DNA of 64,000 nucleotides from contig NZ_CP081958.1 in NCBI RefSeq assembly GCF_019823105.1, forward strand, positions 2,294,001 to 2,358,000. The letters run 5' to 3'. Position numbers and translations under genes: made by a program. Of this stretch, positions 16,478 through 24,677 are shown one piece after another; position 1 is the first letter of the stretch, and each line of letters opens with the position of its first letter. This stretch comes from Halobaculum magnesiiphilum (GTDB lineage Archaea > Halobacteriota > Halobacteria > Halobacteriales > Haloferacaceae). The notes beneath the pieces are model-generated. The model did not search any database. It was not told the DNA's origin and saw only the letters and a program-made list of their open reading frames with translations.

Positions 16478-17653
16478 TTACGCGAACGCGCTCGCGCCCT
16501 CCGCGACGCCGCGATAGATCCGGTAACAGCGGTCGAGGACCGCCCACGAGACGCTCTCGGTGTCGGTGTGCGCCTCCCCGGACTCGGCGGCGCCGCAGAT
16601 CACGCAGGCGGTGCCGGCGTCGGCGAGCCAACCGGCGTCGGTCGCGTGCGGCTTCACGACGTGCTCGGGCGCTCCCGACTGGGCGTCGCGGGCGGCAGCG
16701 AGCACGGCGTCGGCGAAGGCGTCGTCCGAGCAGGCCATCGGCGGGAGGTCCTGCTCGACGCGCCACTCCACCCCCTCGATCGACCCGGCGCGCTCCAGGG
16801 GCGCGCGCTCGCCGGGGACCGTCCGCTCGTCGACGGTCACCTCGCACTCGTCGGGGACGACGTTCCACGCGGTTCCGCCGTCGATCTCGGTGACTGCGAC
16901 GCTCCCGCGCACACGCTCGCCCATGACGGTCGTCTCGGGGAAGTCCAGTTCGCGGACCACGTCGACGGCGTCGCAGGCGCGGTAGACGGCGTTGTCGCCC
17001 TCATCGGGGATGCTCGCGTGCGCGCTCTCGCCCGAGGCGACGAGCGTGCTCGCGCGCCGGCCCTTGTGCGCGACGACCACGTCGGTGACGCCCTCGCCCG
17101 AGTAGTTCGTCGAGCCCTCCCCGACGACGGCGAACTCCGGGGCGAAGCCGTCCTCGATGGCCGCGCGGGCGCCGACGCCGCCCAGTTCCTCGCCGACGAA
17201 GGAGGCGAAGCACAGCTCCACCCCGTCGGGGTCGGCGTCGCGCACGGCGCACATCGCGGCGGCGACGGCGCCCTTCATGTCGGCGCTGCCGCGGCCGTAC
17301 AGCCGGCCGTCGCGCTCGTCGATCACGTATCGCTCCTCGCCGTCGTCGCCGACGGTCGTCTGCGACTCCGCCGGCGGCACCACGTCGTGGTGGCCGACGA
17401 GCGCGACGGTCGGCGCGTCGGGGTCGCCCGTGCGGGCGAACACGTTCCCGTGGTCGTCGCGCTCGACGGCGGCGTCGGTCTCCGAGCGCAGCCACGACTC
17501 GACGGCGTCGCCGGCGGCGGTCGCGTCCTCGTGGCTCGGGATCGACACCAGTTCGCGCGTGAGCGCCCGGAGGCCGTCGGTGTTCGGGGCGGTCGCACCG
17601 CCGTCGGGGACGGCGGTCGTGTCGCGGTCGGCATCGGCGTCGCGGTCGCTCAT
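16478..17653 (-). CDS. M20-family metallopeptidase/deacylase (ArgE/DapE-like)
   Basis: Protein of 391 residues from the ATG at 17653 (MSDRDADADRD). Metal ligands are visible in order: GHHDVVPP, the bridging Asp in GRGSADMKGA, the catalytic Glu in VGEELGG, GEGSTN, and the last His in EAHTDTESV. Known members hydrolyse N-acyl amino acids, dipeptides or N-succinyl-diaminopimelate; no neighbour fixes which. The same strand stays open far upstream through the PINA gene, but only this region has M20 motifs. Confidence 0.85.
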   Translation of the reverse strand: MSDRDADADRDTTAVPDGGATAPNTDGLRALTRELVSIPSHEDATAAGDAVESWLRSETDAAVERDDHGNVFARTGDPDAPTVALVGHHDVVPPAESQTTVGDDGEERYVIDERDGRLYGRGSADMKGAVAAAMCAVRDADPDGVELCFASFVGEELGGVGARAAIEDGFAPEFAVVGEGSTNYSGEGVTDVVVAHKGRRASTLVASGESAHASIPDEGDNAVYRACDAVDVVRELDFPETTVMGERVRGSVAVTEIDGGTAWNVVPDECEVTVDERTVPGERAPLERAGSIEGVEWRVEQDLPPMACSDDAFADAVLAAARDAQSGAPEHVVKPHATDAGWLADAGTACVICGAAESGEAHTDTESVSWAVLDRCYRIYRGVAEGASAFA

Positions 17654-17764
17654 ACCCGACCGGGCGGGCGGCGCGAGCATAACTCCGGCGTCCCCCTTCG
17701 AACGCGACCCGGTCGGTCGACCGCGTGCAAGCAGTCTTAAACGGCTCGCGGCCGCACGACCGAT

Positions 17765-19657
17765 ATGAACGTCGTGCCGGACACGAGCGCGGTCATCGAC
17801 GGCCGCGTGTCGGAGCGCGTCGCGGACGGGGACTACCAGGGAGCGACCGTCTACGTCCCGGAGGCCGTCGTCGGCGAACTGGAGGCGCAGGCCAACGCCG
17901 GCCGCGACACCGGCTGGGACGGCCTCGCGGAGCTCCAGCGCATCGCCGAACTGGCCGATGAGGGCGAGATCACCGCCGAGTTCGTCGGCCGTCGACCGAC
18001 CGTCGCCGAGCAGGAGGGCGCCGGCGAGGGCGACATCGACGCCCTGATCCGCGAGCTCGCGGTCGAACACGACGCCGTGCTCCTCACCTCCGACTTCGTG
18101 CAGGCGGAGGCGGGGAAGGCAACGGGGCTCGACGTGGAGTACGTCGAGGCGGTCCCGCGGGGCGTCACCGAGGACGACGGGCTCGATATCGAGCGCTTCT
18201 TCACCGACGACACGATGTCGGTCCACCTCAAGACGGGCACCCACCCGAAGGCGAAGCGCGGCGACATCACCGACCTCCGCTACGTCCGCATCGACGAGGT
18301 CGACGGTCCCACCGACGAGGAGCAGATGGCCGCGTGGGCCGACGAGATCGAGGCGACCGCCCGCACGTCGAGGCAGGGATTCATCGAGCTGTCCGAGCCC
18401 GGGATGACGATCGTCCAGTACAGCAACTACCGGATCGCGGTCGCTCGCCCGCCGTTCTCGGACGCCATCGAGATCACGGCGGTCCGGCCGATCGCGAAGA
18501 CGACGCTCGACGACTACGAGTTCGCCGACGAGCTGCGCGACCGCTTCACCGAGCGCCAGCGCGGCGTGCTCATCGCGGGGGCGCCCGGCGCCGGGAAGTC
18601 CACGTTCGCGCAGGCGGTCGCGGAGTTCCTCAACGACAACGACTACGCGGTGAAGACGATGGAGAAGCCGCGCGACCTGCAGGTGAGCGACGAGATCACC
18701 CAGTACACCGCCCTCGGGGGCGACATGGCCAGCACCGCGGACTCGCTGTTGCTCGTCCGGCCGGACTACACCATCTACGACGAGGTGCGCAAGACCCACG
18801 ACTTCGAGGTGTTCGCGGACATGCGCCTGGCGGGCGTCGGGATGGTCGGCGTCACCCACGCGACGCGCGCCATCGACGCGCTCCAGCGGCTCGTCGGCCG
18901 CGTCGAGCTGGGGATGATCCCGCAGGTCGTCGACACCGTCGTGTTCATCGAGGCCGGCGCCGTCGACACCGTCTACGACGTGACGACGCAGGTCAAGGTG
19001 CCCGAGGGGCTCACCGCCGAGGACCTCTCTCGCCCGGTGATCCAGGTCGTCGACTTCGAGACCGGAACCCCGGAGTACGAGATCTACACCTTCAACAACC
19101 AGGTCGTCACGGTGCCGCTCGACGGCGCCGACGGCGGGGGCGGCGAGACGGGCGTCGGCCGCATCGCCAAACAGGAGATCGAACGCGAGATCCGGTCGGT
19201 CGCCCGCGGTCACGTCGACGTGGAGCTGCAGGGCCAGAACAACGCGGTCGTCTACGTCGAGGAGGACGACATCAGCTACGTGATCGGCAAGGGCGGCGGC
19301 CGGATCACCGACATCGAGAACCGCCTCGGCATCGACATCGACGTGCGTACCCACGCCGACCGACCGGGGAGCGCGGGCGACGGCTCCGGGAACGGTGCCG
19401 CGGGCGCCGGCGGTCCGGCATCGACGCCGAAGCCCCAGGGCGAGGTCGTCCAGCCGGAGATCACGAGCCGCCACGTCGTGATCCGGATGGACGAGCACGT
19501 CGGCGAGACGGTCGAGGTGCGCGCGGACGACGAGTACCTGTTCACGGCGACCGTCGGTCGCGGCGGCGACATCCAGGTGTCCCGGGGGAGCGCCATCGCC
19601 GAGGAACTGGAGGACGCCATCGACCGCAAGCGGACGATCACCGTCGTCCCCGCCTGA
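17765..19657 (+). CDS. PINA ATPase (PIN domain, type-II-secretion-like ATPase, KH domain)
   Basis: Protein of 630 residues. Residues 1-130 are a PIN nuclease-like domain (PDTSAVIDGR, the E of GELEAQA, D of LLTSDF). Residues ~270-470 are a PilT/VirB11-type ATPase with Walker A GAPGAGKST near 280. Near 500-520 is a KH-like segment (YVIGKGGGRITDIENRLG), followed by a Gly/Ala linker and a beta-rich end. This order matches archaeal PINA, a hexameric ATPase linked in Sulfolobus to Holliday-junction processing with Hjc. A TATA-like CTTAAACG lies ~30 bases before the ATG, so the transcript is probably leaderless. Confidence 0.88.
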   Translation: MNVVPDTSAVIDGRVSERVADGDYQGATVYVPEAVVGELEAQANAGRDTGWDGLAELQRIAELADEGEITAEFVGRRPTVAEQEGAGEGDIDALIRELAVEHDAVLLTSDFVQAEAGKATGLDVEYVEAVPRGVTEDDGLDIERFFTDDTMSVHLKTGTHPKAKRGDITDLRYVRIDEVDGPTDEEQMAAWADEIEATARTSRQGFIELSEPGMTIVQYSNYRIAVARPPFSDAIEITAVRPIAKTTLDDYEFADELRDRFTERQRGVLIAGAPGAGKSTFAQAVAEFLNDNDYAVKTMEKPRDLQVSDEITQYTALGGDMASTADSLLLVRPDYTIYDEVRKTHDFEVFADMRLAGVGMVGVTHATRAIDALQRLVGRVELGMIPQVVDTVVFIEAGAVDTVYDVTTQVKVPEGLTAEDLSRPVIQVVDFETGTPEYEIYTFNNQVVTVPLDGADGGGGETGVGRIAKQEIEREIRSVARGHVDVELQGQNNAVVYVEEDDISYVIGKGGGRITDIENRLGIDIDVRTHADRPGSAGDGSGNGAAGAGGPASTPKPQGEVVQPEITSRHVVIRMDEHVGETVEVRADDEYLFTATVGRGGDIQVSRGSAIAEELEDAIDRKRTITVVPA

Positions 19658-19746
19658 GCCGGCGGAGCTCCGCGACGTTCGTGAGGGAGTGGCGGACACC
19701 GGGGTCGCGTCGATCCGCACGCCGTCGGACCCCGGAGTTTCGCGGG

Positions 19747-19809
19747 ACGGCGCGCGGCGGCGGTCACCGCACGCGCCGTGTGGTCCCGGCCTCCGAGTTC
19801 AACGTTCGC
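19747..19809 (+). repeat. Dispersed repeat with variable stem, copy A
   Basis: Bases 19764-19809 align without gaps to 59091-59136. TCACCGCACG is identical, the next seven bases differ completely, and TGGTCCCGGC, TCCG and TTCAACGTTCGC are shared (36 of 46 identical). The variable bases pair with upstream sequence here (ACGGCGCG at 19747-19754 with CGCGCCGT at 19772-19779). It sits between convergent genes. Confidence 0.65.
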
Positions 19810-19836
19810 AGCCGCTGCTCGGGGGAAGTGGGTCCG

Positions 19837-19842
19837 AAAAAA
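19837..19842 (-). terminator. T-tract after the winged-helix gene
   Basis: AAAAAA on the plus strand gives TTTTTT ~35 bases after the stop of the minus-strand gene ending at 19877. It is a candidate intrinsic archaeal terminator. Confidence 0.4.
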
Positions 19843-19876
19843 CGGCGTTCGGGTCGGCGAGTCCGTCGACCCGAGG

Positions 19877-20155
19877 TTACTCAGCGCAGCAGGCCTCGCG
19901 CCCCCCGTCGGCCTCGGCCTTCTGGGGCGCATCGAGCTGATAGAGGTTCTGTCGGGCGTCGGCGAAGTAGACGTCCTCGTCGACGATGCCGATGTTTTCG
20001 AGCCGTTCGAGTGCGTAGCGGACGGTCCGCGCCGACAGCATCGACTCCTCGACGATGCCTTTCTGCGTCAGCGGTCCGTTGTACTCCAGTACCTTGAACA
20101 CGAGCTTCGCGCTGGGAGGGAGATCGTCGAGGGACTCCTCGTCGGTTCCGGTCAT
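19877..20155 (-). CDS. Winged-helix DNA-binding regulator (MarR-like)
   Basis: Protein of 92 residues from the ATG at 20155 (MTGTDEESLDDLPPS). The segment LVFKVLEYNGPLTQKGIVEESMLSARTVRYALERLENIGIVDE is a winged helix-turn-helix. The C-terminus ends ACCAE, a Cys pair that could bind metal or sense redox. A TATA-like CCTTTATCA on this strand (20181-20189) places the transcript start near the ATG. A 19-bp perfect palindrome lies immediately upstream, probably its own operator. It diverges from the EMC6-like and ABCE1 genes. Confidence 0.8.
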   Translation of the reverse strand: MTGTDEESLDDLPPSAKLVFKVLEYNGPLTQKGIVEESMLSARTVRYALERLENIGIVDEDVYFADARQNLYQLDAPQKAEADGGREACCAE

Positions 20156-20191
20156 CGTTACGAATCGAAACACCGCGTCCTGATAAAGGTT

Positions 20192-20210
20192 CACCGAACA
20201 CTGTTCGGTG
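20192..20210. promoter_or_regulatory. 19-bp perfect palindrome between divergent genes
   Basis: CACCGAACA-C-TGTTCGGTG is a perfect inverted repeat with a 1-base centre. It abuts the BRE/TATA region of the winged-helix gene and lies 61 bases before the EMC6-like start, so it could control both directions. Autoregulation by the 92-residue regulator is the simplest reading. Confidence 0.6.
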
Positions 20211-20270
20211 TCCGCGCTCGGCCGTCGTCCAAGCGAACCCCTTTTGTCGCCGGCTGGCGGACCTACGGCC

Positions 20271-20588
20271 ATGGCTACGGAAACAGCTTCGGGGCTCTCC
20301 GACCACCTACGCGGGGTGACCGTCACCACCGTCGCGTGTCTGGCGGGGATCGCCGCGGCGCTCGTCTCCGCCTCCCTCCCGTTCCTCGGGGTCGGTGTCG
20401 ACGCCGCGACGAACCGGCTCGCCCTTCTGGTGGTCGCGGCCGCGGTCTTCATACAGATACCGCTGTTGAAGCTCCTCGGGGTGGAGGTCGAGGACTTCGG
20501 CATCAAGGACAACCTGTACGTCGCGTTCATGACCTTCACGCTGTGGTTCATCTCCTACGGCGTCATCCTCTCGGCGAACCTCCAATAG
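20271..20588 (+). CDS. EMC6-like small membrane protein
   Basis: Protein of 105 residues from the ATG at 20271 (MATETASGLSDHL). Three hydrophobic segments are visible (~20-42, ~48-65, ~80-103) separated by an acidic loop (GVEVEDFGIKDN). This matches archaeal EMC6-like proteins, related to a small subunit of the eukaryotic membrane protein complex that inserts transmembrane segments. Its stop codon is immediately followed by the ATG of the ABCE1 gene, so the two are surely co-transcribed. Confidence 0.7.
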   Translation: MATETASGLSDHLRGVTVTTVACLAGIAAALVSASLPFLGVGVDAATNRLALLVVAAAVFIQIPLLKLLGVEVEDFGIKDNLYVAFMTFTLWFISYGVILSANLQ

Positions 20589-22418
20589 ATGGCCGACGAC
20601 AGCATCGCGGTCGTCGACCTCGATCGATGCCAGCCCGACAGGTGCAACTACGAGTGTGCGAACTTCTGTCCGCCCAACCGCACCGGCAAGGACTGCATCG
20701 TCGAGCGCGGCGACCACTACGCCGAGGACGAGCCGTACGACGGCGGCCCCGACCAGGTGTGGATCTCCGAGGAGATCTGCCTGGGCGAGACGTGCGGGAT
20801 CTGCGTCGAGAAGTGCCCGTTCGACGCCATCGAGATCATCAACCTCCCGTCGGAGCTGGAGAACGACCCGGTCCACCGCTACGGCGACAACGCGTTCGGG
20901 CTGTACGGCCTCCCGGTGCCCGAGCCCGGCAAGGTGACGGGCATCCTCGGGCCCAACGGGATCGGGAAGTCGACGGCAGTGAAGATGCTCTCGGGGGAGC
21001 TGATCCCGAACCTCGGCAACCACGCCGAGGAGGCGAACTGGGACGCCGTCCTTGAGCGGTTCAAGGGGACGGAACTCCAGAACTACATCGAGCGCGTCAT
21101 CGACGGCGAGGTCAGCGTGGCCCGCAAGCCGCAGTACGTCGACCAGATCCCCAAGCAGTTCGACGGCAACACCCGGGAGCTGCTGGAGCGCACCGACGAG
21201 CGCGACGCCCTCGACTCGCTGGTCGAGCGCCTCTCGATCGGCCCGGTGATGGACCAGGACATCGACTCCATCTCCGGCGGCGAGCTCCAGCGCGTGGCGC
21301 TGGCGGCGACGCTCGCGCGCGACGCGGACTTCTACTTCCTCGACGAGATCACGCCGTACCTCGACATCGGCCAGCGGATGACCGCCGCGCGGCTCATCCG
21401 CGAGCTCGCCGACGAGGGCGACCGCTCGATGATGGTCGTCGAGCACGACCTCGCCATCCTCGACCTGTTGGCGGACACGCTCCACGTCACCTACGGTGAA
21501 CCCGGCGCCTACGGTGTCGTCACGGACCCGAAGTCCACCCGCAACGGCATCAACGAGTACCTGAAGGGGTATCTCGACAACGAGAACATGCGGATCCGGC
21601 CGAACACGATCACCTTCGACGAGCACGCGCCCCGGGAGATCACGCGCTCGCAGGTGCTGTTCGAGTACCCCGATATCACGAAGTCCTACGGAGAGGGGGA
21701 GTTCTCGCTGGCGGTCGACGGCGGCGCCGTCCACGAGTCGGAGGTGCTGGGCATCGTCGGCCCCAACGGGATCGGGAAGTCGACGATGGCGAAGCTGTTC
21801 GCCGGGCAGCTCGACCCCGACGAGGGCGATCTCGACTTCCGGCTCGACATCGCCTACAAGCCGCAGTACATCGAGATCGACCAGCCGATGCGCGTCGACG
21901 CGTTCCTCTCGTCGATCGCCGACGACTTCGGCTCCTCCTACTGGGACACCGAGATCGCCCGCCCGCTCCAGCTCAACCCGATCATGGAGCAGAACCTCAC
22001 CGACCTCTCGGGCGGGGAGCGCCAGCGCGTCGCCATCGCGGCGTGTCTCTCCGAGGACGCCGACCTGTACCTGCTGGACGAGCCGTCGGCGCACCTCGAC
22101 GTGGAGCAGCGCGTGCAGGCGACGACCGCGATCCGCCGGTACGCCGAGAACCACGACGCGACGGTGATGGTCATCGACCACGACATCTACATGATCGACC
22201 TGCTGGCCGACCGTCTGATGGTGTTCGACGGCGAGCCGGCCGTGCACGGCCACGCGACCCAACCCCAGCAGATGCGCTCGGGGATGAACGACTTCCTCGG
22301 CGACCTGGACATCACGTTCCGCCGCGACGAGCGGACGGGGCGCCCGCGGATCAACAAGCCCGGTTCGCAGCTCGACCGCGAGCAGAAGCGCGAAGGCGAG
22401 TACTACTACTCCGGGTAG
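20589..22418 (+). CDS. ABCE1/Rli1 ribosome-recycling ATPase
   Basis: Protein of 609 residues. The N-terminal ~90 residues carry two 4Fe-4S clusters (DRCQPDRCNYECANFCP and CLGETCGICVEKCP). Two ABC ATPase domains follow, each with Walker A GPNGIGKST, signatures SGGELQRV and SGGERQRV, and Walker B YFLDEITPYLD and YLLDEPSAHLD. It splits terminated ribosomes into subunits and is essential in archaea. It follows the EMC6-like gene with no gap. Confidence 0.96.
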   Translation: MADDSIAVVDLDRCQPDRCNYECANFCPPNRTGKDCIVERGDHYAEDEPYDGGPDQVWISEEICLGETCGICVEKCPFDAIEIINLPSELENDPVHRYGDNAFGLYGLPVPEPGKVTGILGPNGIGKSTAVKMLSGELIPNLGNHAEEANWDAVLERFKGTELQNYIERVIDGEVSVARKPQYVDQIPKQFDGNTRELLERTDERDALDSLVERLSIGPVMDQDIDSISGGELQRVALAATLARDADFYFLDEITPYLDIGQRMTAARLIRELADEGDRSMMVVEHDLAILDLLADTLHVTYGEPGAYGVVTDPKSTRNGINEYLKGYLDNENMRIRPNTITFDEHAPREITRSQVLFEYPDITKSYGEGEFSLAVDGGAVHESEVLGIVGPNGIGKSTMAKLFAGQLDPDEGDLDFRLDIAYKPQYIEIDQPMRVDAFLSSIADDFGSSYWDTEIARPLQLNPIMEQNLTDLSGGERQRVAIAACLSEDADLYLLDEPSAHLDVEQRVQATTAIRRYAENHDATVMVIDHDIYMIDLLADRLMVFDGEPAVHGHATQPQQMRSGMNDFLGDLDITFRRDERTGRPRINKPGSQLDREQKREGEYYYSG

Positions 22419-22876
22419 ATCGTTCGGCCGTTCTCCGTCGATTCGGTCGGCGCGTGTACGCCGCTCTCGATTTCGCTACCGCCACCTCGACAGCGACTGC
22501 GACGATCGTGACTGGGGACGGTGACTGCGATGACCGTGAAAGTCCCCGCGGGTCTCTTCCTCCCCACCCGCCTGCGCGCGCTCGCTTCGCTTGCGTCGAG
22601 CGCGCCGACAACCGACCACCCGCAGAGTGTGCACACCGTGCGAACGGCCAGATCGCTCGGCGCGTCCATCCCCCGGGTGGGACTGAAAGGGGCTGACCGG
22701 CTCGTGAGCCGAGGCGATGCAAGCACTACAGCGAGGTGAGCGAAGCGAGCCGAGCGAAGCGCACAGCGAGCCGCAGGACACGAGCCGGTCAGGGGCTTTC
22801 GCGGACAGCGGACCGTCGATACCGACAACAGTGTTCGGGACGACGAGAACGACAGGTACGACCGAAACGACCCGAT
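22419..22876. other. Gene-free region with the first structured repeat element
   Basis: The gap lies between the convergent ABCE1 and ferritin-like genes. It contains a GC-rich hairpin at ~22566-22596 (GCGCGCTCG ... CGAGCGCGC) and then the structured element at 22675-22800. Sequence similar to the element at 50.8 kb begins ~55 bases upstream of its G-rich box. No protein-coding gene is supported. Confidence 0.6.
22675..22800 (+). repeat. Structured G-rich repeat element, copy 1
   Basis: Box A GGGTGGGACTGAAAGGGG (22675-22692) is followed by a 14-base arm CTGACCGGCTCGTG (22693-22706), a 72-base loop holding GCAAGCACTACAG, the complementary arm (22779-22792), and box B GGGCTTTC (22793-22800). 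GAAAG of box A can pair with CTTTC of box B. Three other copies in this window keep this plan while the arm sequence changes with pairing maintained. No ORF is conserved, so an RNA or DNA structure is the likely functional unit. Confidence 0.8.
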
Positions 22877-23329
22877 CTAGTCCCGCTTGTACTCCTTGCG
22901 GTACCCCTTGAACTCCGAGCGGTGGGCCTCCTCCTCGGAGAGGATCGTCACCGCGAGGTCCTCGGTGACGGGGTCGTCGGCCGCCTCCGCCGCGTCGATG
23001 AGGTCGCGGTACGTCGCGATGGCGTCCTCCTCGGCGTCGATGACGCCCTCGATCACCGACAGCACGTTCGTCGAGTCCTCCGGCGGCTGCAGCGAGTGCT
23101 GGTTCGCGGTGAACTCCGCCGACCCCGGCGGTCGCGCGTCGAGCTGCTTCAGTCGGTTGCCGAGCTGCTCGGCGTGGGTGAGCTCCTCCTGGATGTCGGC
23201 CTGGAGGCTCTCTTTGATCTCCTCGGCGCGCACGCCGTCGAGGACGATGGCGTTCGTCTGGTAGTTCATCACCGTCTCCATCTCGTCGCCGTACGCCTTG
23301 CGTAGCAGGTCGATGACTTCCTCGGACAT
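22877..23329 (-). CDS. Ferritin-like di-iron protein
   Basis: Protein of 150 residues from the ATG at 23329 (MSEEVIDLLRKAYGDE). It is all-helical with ferritin-like ligand motifs: E in DEMETVMNYQ, EELTHAE (ExxH), EEDAIATYR and SEEEAHRSEF (ExxH). This fits the rubrerythrin/bacterioferritin/Dps superfamily of iron-oxidising or peroxide-reducing proteins; the exact subfamily is unclear. It converges on ABCE1 across the structured repeat element. Confidence 0.8.
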   Translation of the reverse strand: MSEEVIDLLRKAYGDEMETVMNYQTNAIVLDGVRAEEIKESLQADIQEELTHAEQLGNRLKQLDARPPGSAEFTANQHSLQPPEDSTNVLSVIEGVIDAEEDAIATYRDLIDAAEAADDPVTEDLAVTILSEEEAHRSEFKGYRKEYKRD

Positions 23330-23524
23330 GACAGCTCGATGTCGTCGCCCCGCGGGCATATACCTGTCCGCCGAAACGGGACCGTCGGAACGGGAGATCG
23401 AACGAGGACGCCGGGGTAGAGACGTGGATTCGGGTGGCGGCGGTGAGGTGGAGGGCGGCGGTGAAGAGAAGTGGAGTGCGGAGTCGAGGCGGGGAGACTG
23501 GATGGGGTACCGTCGGCGGAGGGA

Positions 23525-24046
23525 CTACAGGTACTCGCGAGCGCAGGTGCCACAGAGGTGCTCCTCCTTCACGTCGACCTCGCGCACCGTCGGGGAGAAG
23601 GACATCACGCACTTGCTGTTGTCGCAGTGCTCCAGGCCGAGCGTGTGGCCGATCTCGTGGACGATCTCCTTGCGGACGCGGTCGGCGAACACCTCGCTGG
23701 AGGGCTTGGAGGTGACGCCGCCGTCCGAGGAGGTCTGCAGGCGGTAGGTGGAGACGACCGAGCCGTTGCCGTTGAGATACGCGAGCCCGAAGACGTAGTT
23801 ACGCCGCCGGTAGTACAGGTCCTGCGGGGTGATACCGATGTTCTTCTCGCCGTTGCCGGTACGCGAGACGAGCTCGATGAACTGCTCGGCCCGGTACTGG
23901 TTGCGGCTGCGATCGTACGCGCCCTCGGGGATCGACTGCTCGTCGTGAACCGTCACGTCGCAGTCGTACACCGAGCGGAGGCCCGCCGACGCCTCGCGCT
24001 TGACCTGCGCGGAGACGTCCCCGATGGGCACGATGTCGACATGCAT
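23525..24046 (-). CDS. amzA: Archaemetzincin zinc metalloprotease
   Basis: Protein of 173 residues from the ATG at 24046 (MHVDIVPIGDV), the usual archaemetzincin size. The extended zinc motif HEIGHTLGLEHC is followed by CVMSFSP with the Met-turn and by CGTC, which binds a second structural zinc in this family. It is a soluble aminopeptidase-like protease of unknown physiological substrate. It diverges from the UPF0146 gene, the two starts being 40 bases apart. Confidence 0.92.
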   Translation of the reverse strand: MHVDIVPIGDVSAQVKREASAGLRSVYDCDVTVHDEQSIPEGAYDRSRNQYRAEQFIELVSRTGNGEKNIGITPQDLYYRRRNYVFGLAYLNGNGSVVSTYRLQTSSDGGVTSKPSSEVFADRVRKEIVHEIGHTLGLEHCDNSKCVMSFSPTVREVDVKEEHLCGTCAREYL

Positions 24047-24086
24047 GCACGTGTTTATGACGGGTGCGAACATAAGTTACCCGACC

Positions 24087-24551
24087 GTGTCAGACGATCG
24101 TCGGGCCGCAGTCCGTCGGAAACTCGCCGGATTCGGACGGCACTGTGAGGTCGGAATCGGTGTGCGCCACGAGGTGGCCGCGGGCCTCGCGGACGACGGC
24201 CGCGCGGTGACCGCGACGGACGTGGTCGAGCGCGAGCCACCGGAGGGTGTCGAGTTCGTCCGCGACGATATCGTCGCCGCCGCGGAGCGCGCGGCCGGCG
24301 GTTCCGGTGGCGACCGTTCCGACCTGGACGACGCCCTCGGAGACCACTACCGCGTCGATTGCGTGTACGCGCTCAACTGCCCGCCGGAGCTGCACCGCCC
24401 GCTCGTCCGCGTCGCCGCCGCGGTCGACGCCGCCTGCTGTTTCACGACGCTCGGCGGCGACCCGCCCGCGGTCGACGCGACGCCGCTGGCGCTGCCCGGC
24501 GGCGACACCCTCCACGTCGCCCGCGACCCCGAGGGCGTCCTCCTCGGGTGA
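24087..24551 (+). CDS. UPF0146 family protein
   Basis: Protein of 154 residues from a GTG at 24087 (VSDDRRAAVRRKLAGFG). It resembles the archaeal UPF0146 family, which looks like a shortened Rossmann fold: CEVGIGVRHEVAAGLADDG near the N-terminus, then ATDVVEREPPEGVEFVRDD, and a central VDCVYALNCPPELHRPLVRVA. No activity is known for the family. It shares a 40-base divergent promoter region with archaemetzincin. Confidence 0.75.
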   Translation: MSDDRRAAVRRKLAGFGRHCEVGIGVRHEVAAGLADDGRAVTATDVVEREPPEGVEFVRDDIVAAAERAAGGSGGDRSDLDDALGDHYRVDCVYALNCPPELHRPLVRVAAAVDAACCFTTLGGDPPAVDATPLALPGGDTLHVARDPEGVLLG

Positions 24552-24677
24552 GGCACGCGCCGCGGAGTCGGAACGCCGCACCGCCCGGCGGAGGCGACCC
24601 ACCGCGCTGCCCGTCCCCGGCGTCCCACGCCGCCCGGAGTCGCAACGCCCATACGCGGGCCACCCCCTTCGGTCGGT

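Noticed and set aside
17765-18160. VapC-type toxin
   Set aside because: The PIN domain is only the N-terminal part of a 630-residue PIN-ATPase-KH protein with PINA architecture, and there is no antitoxin gene.
17654-19720. Long minus-strand open frame upstream of the M20 peptidase
   Set aside because: It runs antisense to the PINA ATPase gene, has no motifs, and comes from GC-rich codon bias keeping other frames open. Only the part below 17653 shows M20 motifs.
20307-22262. 651-codon minus-strand frame opposite ABCE1
   Set aside because: Antisense shadow: Arg/Asp/Val-rich composition without domains, fully overlapping a conserved essential gene.
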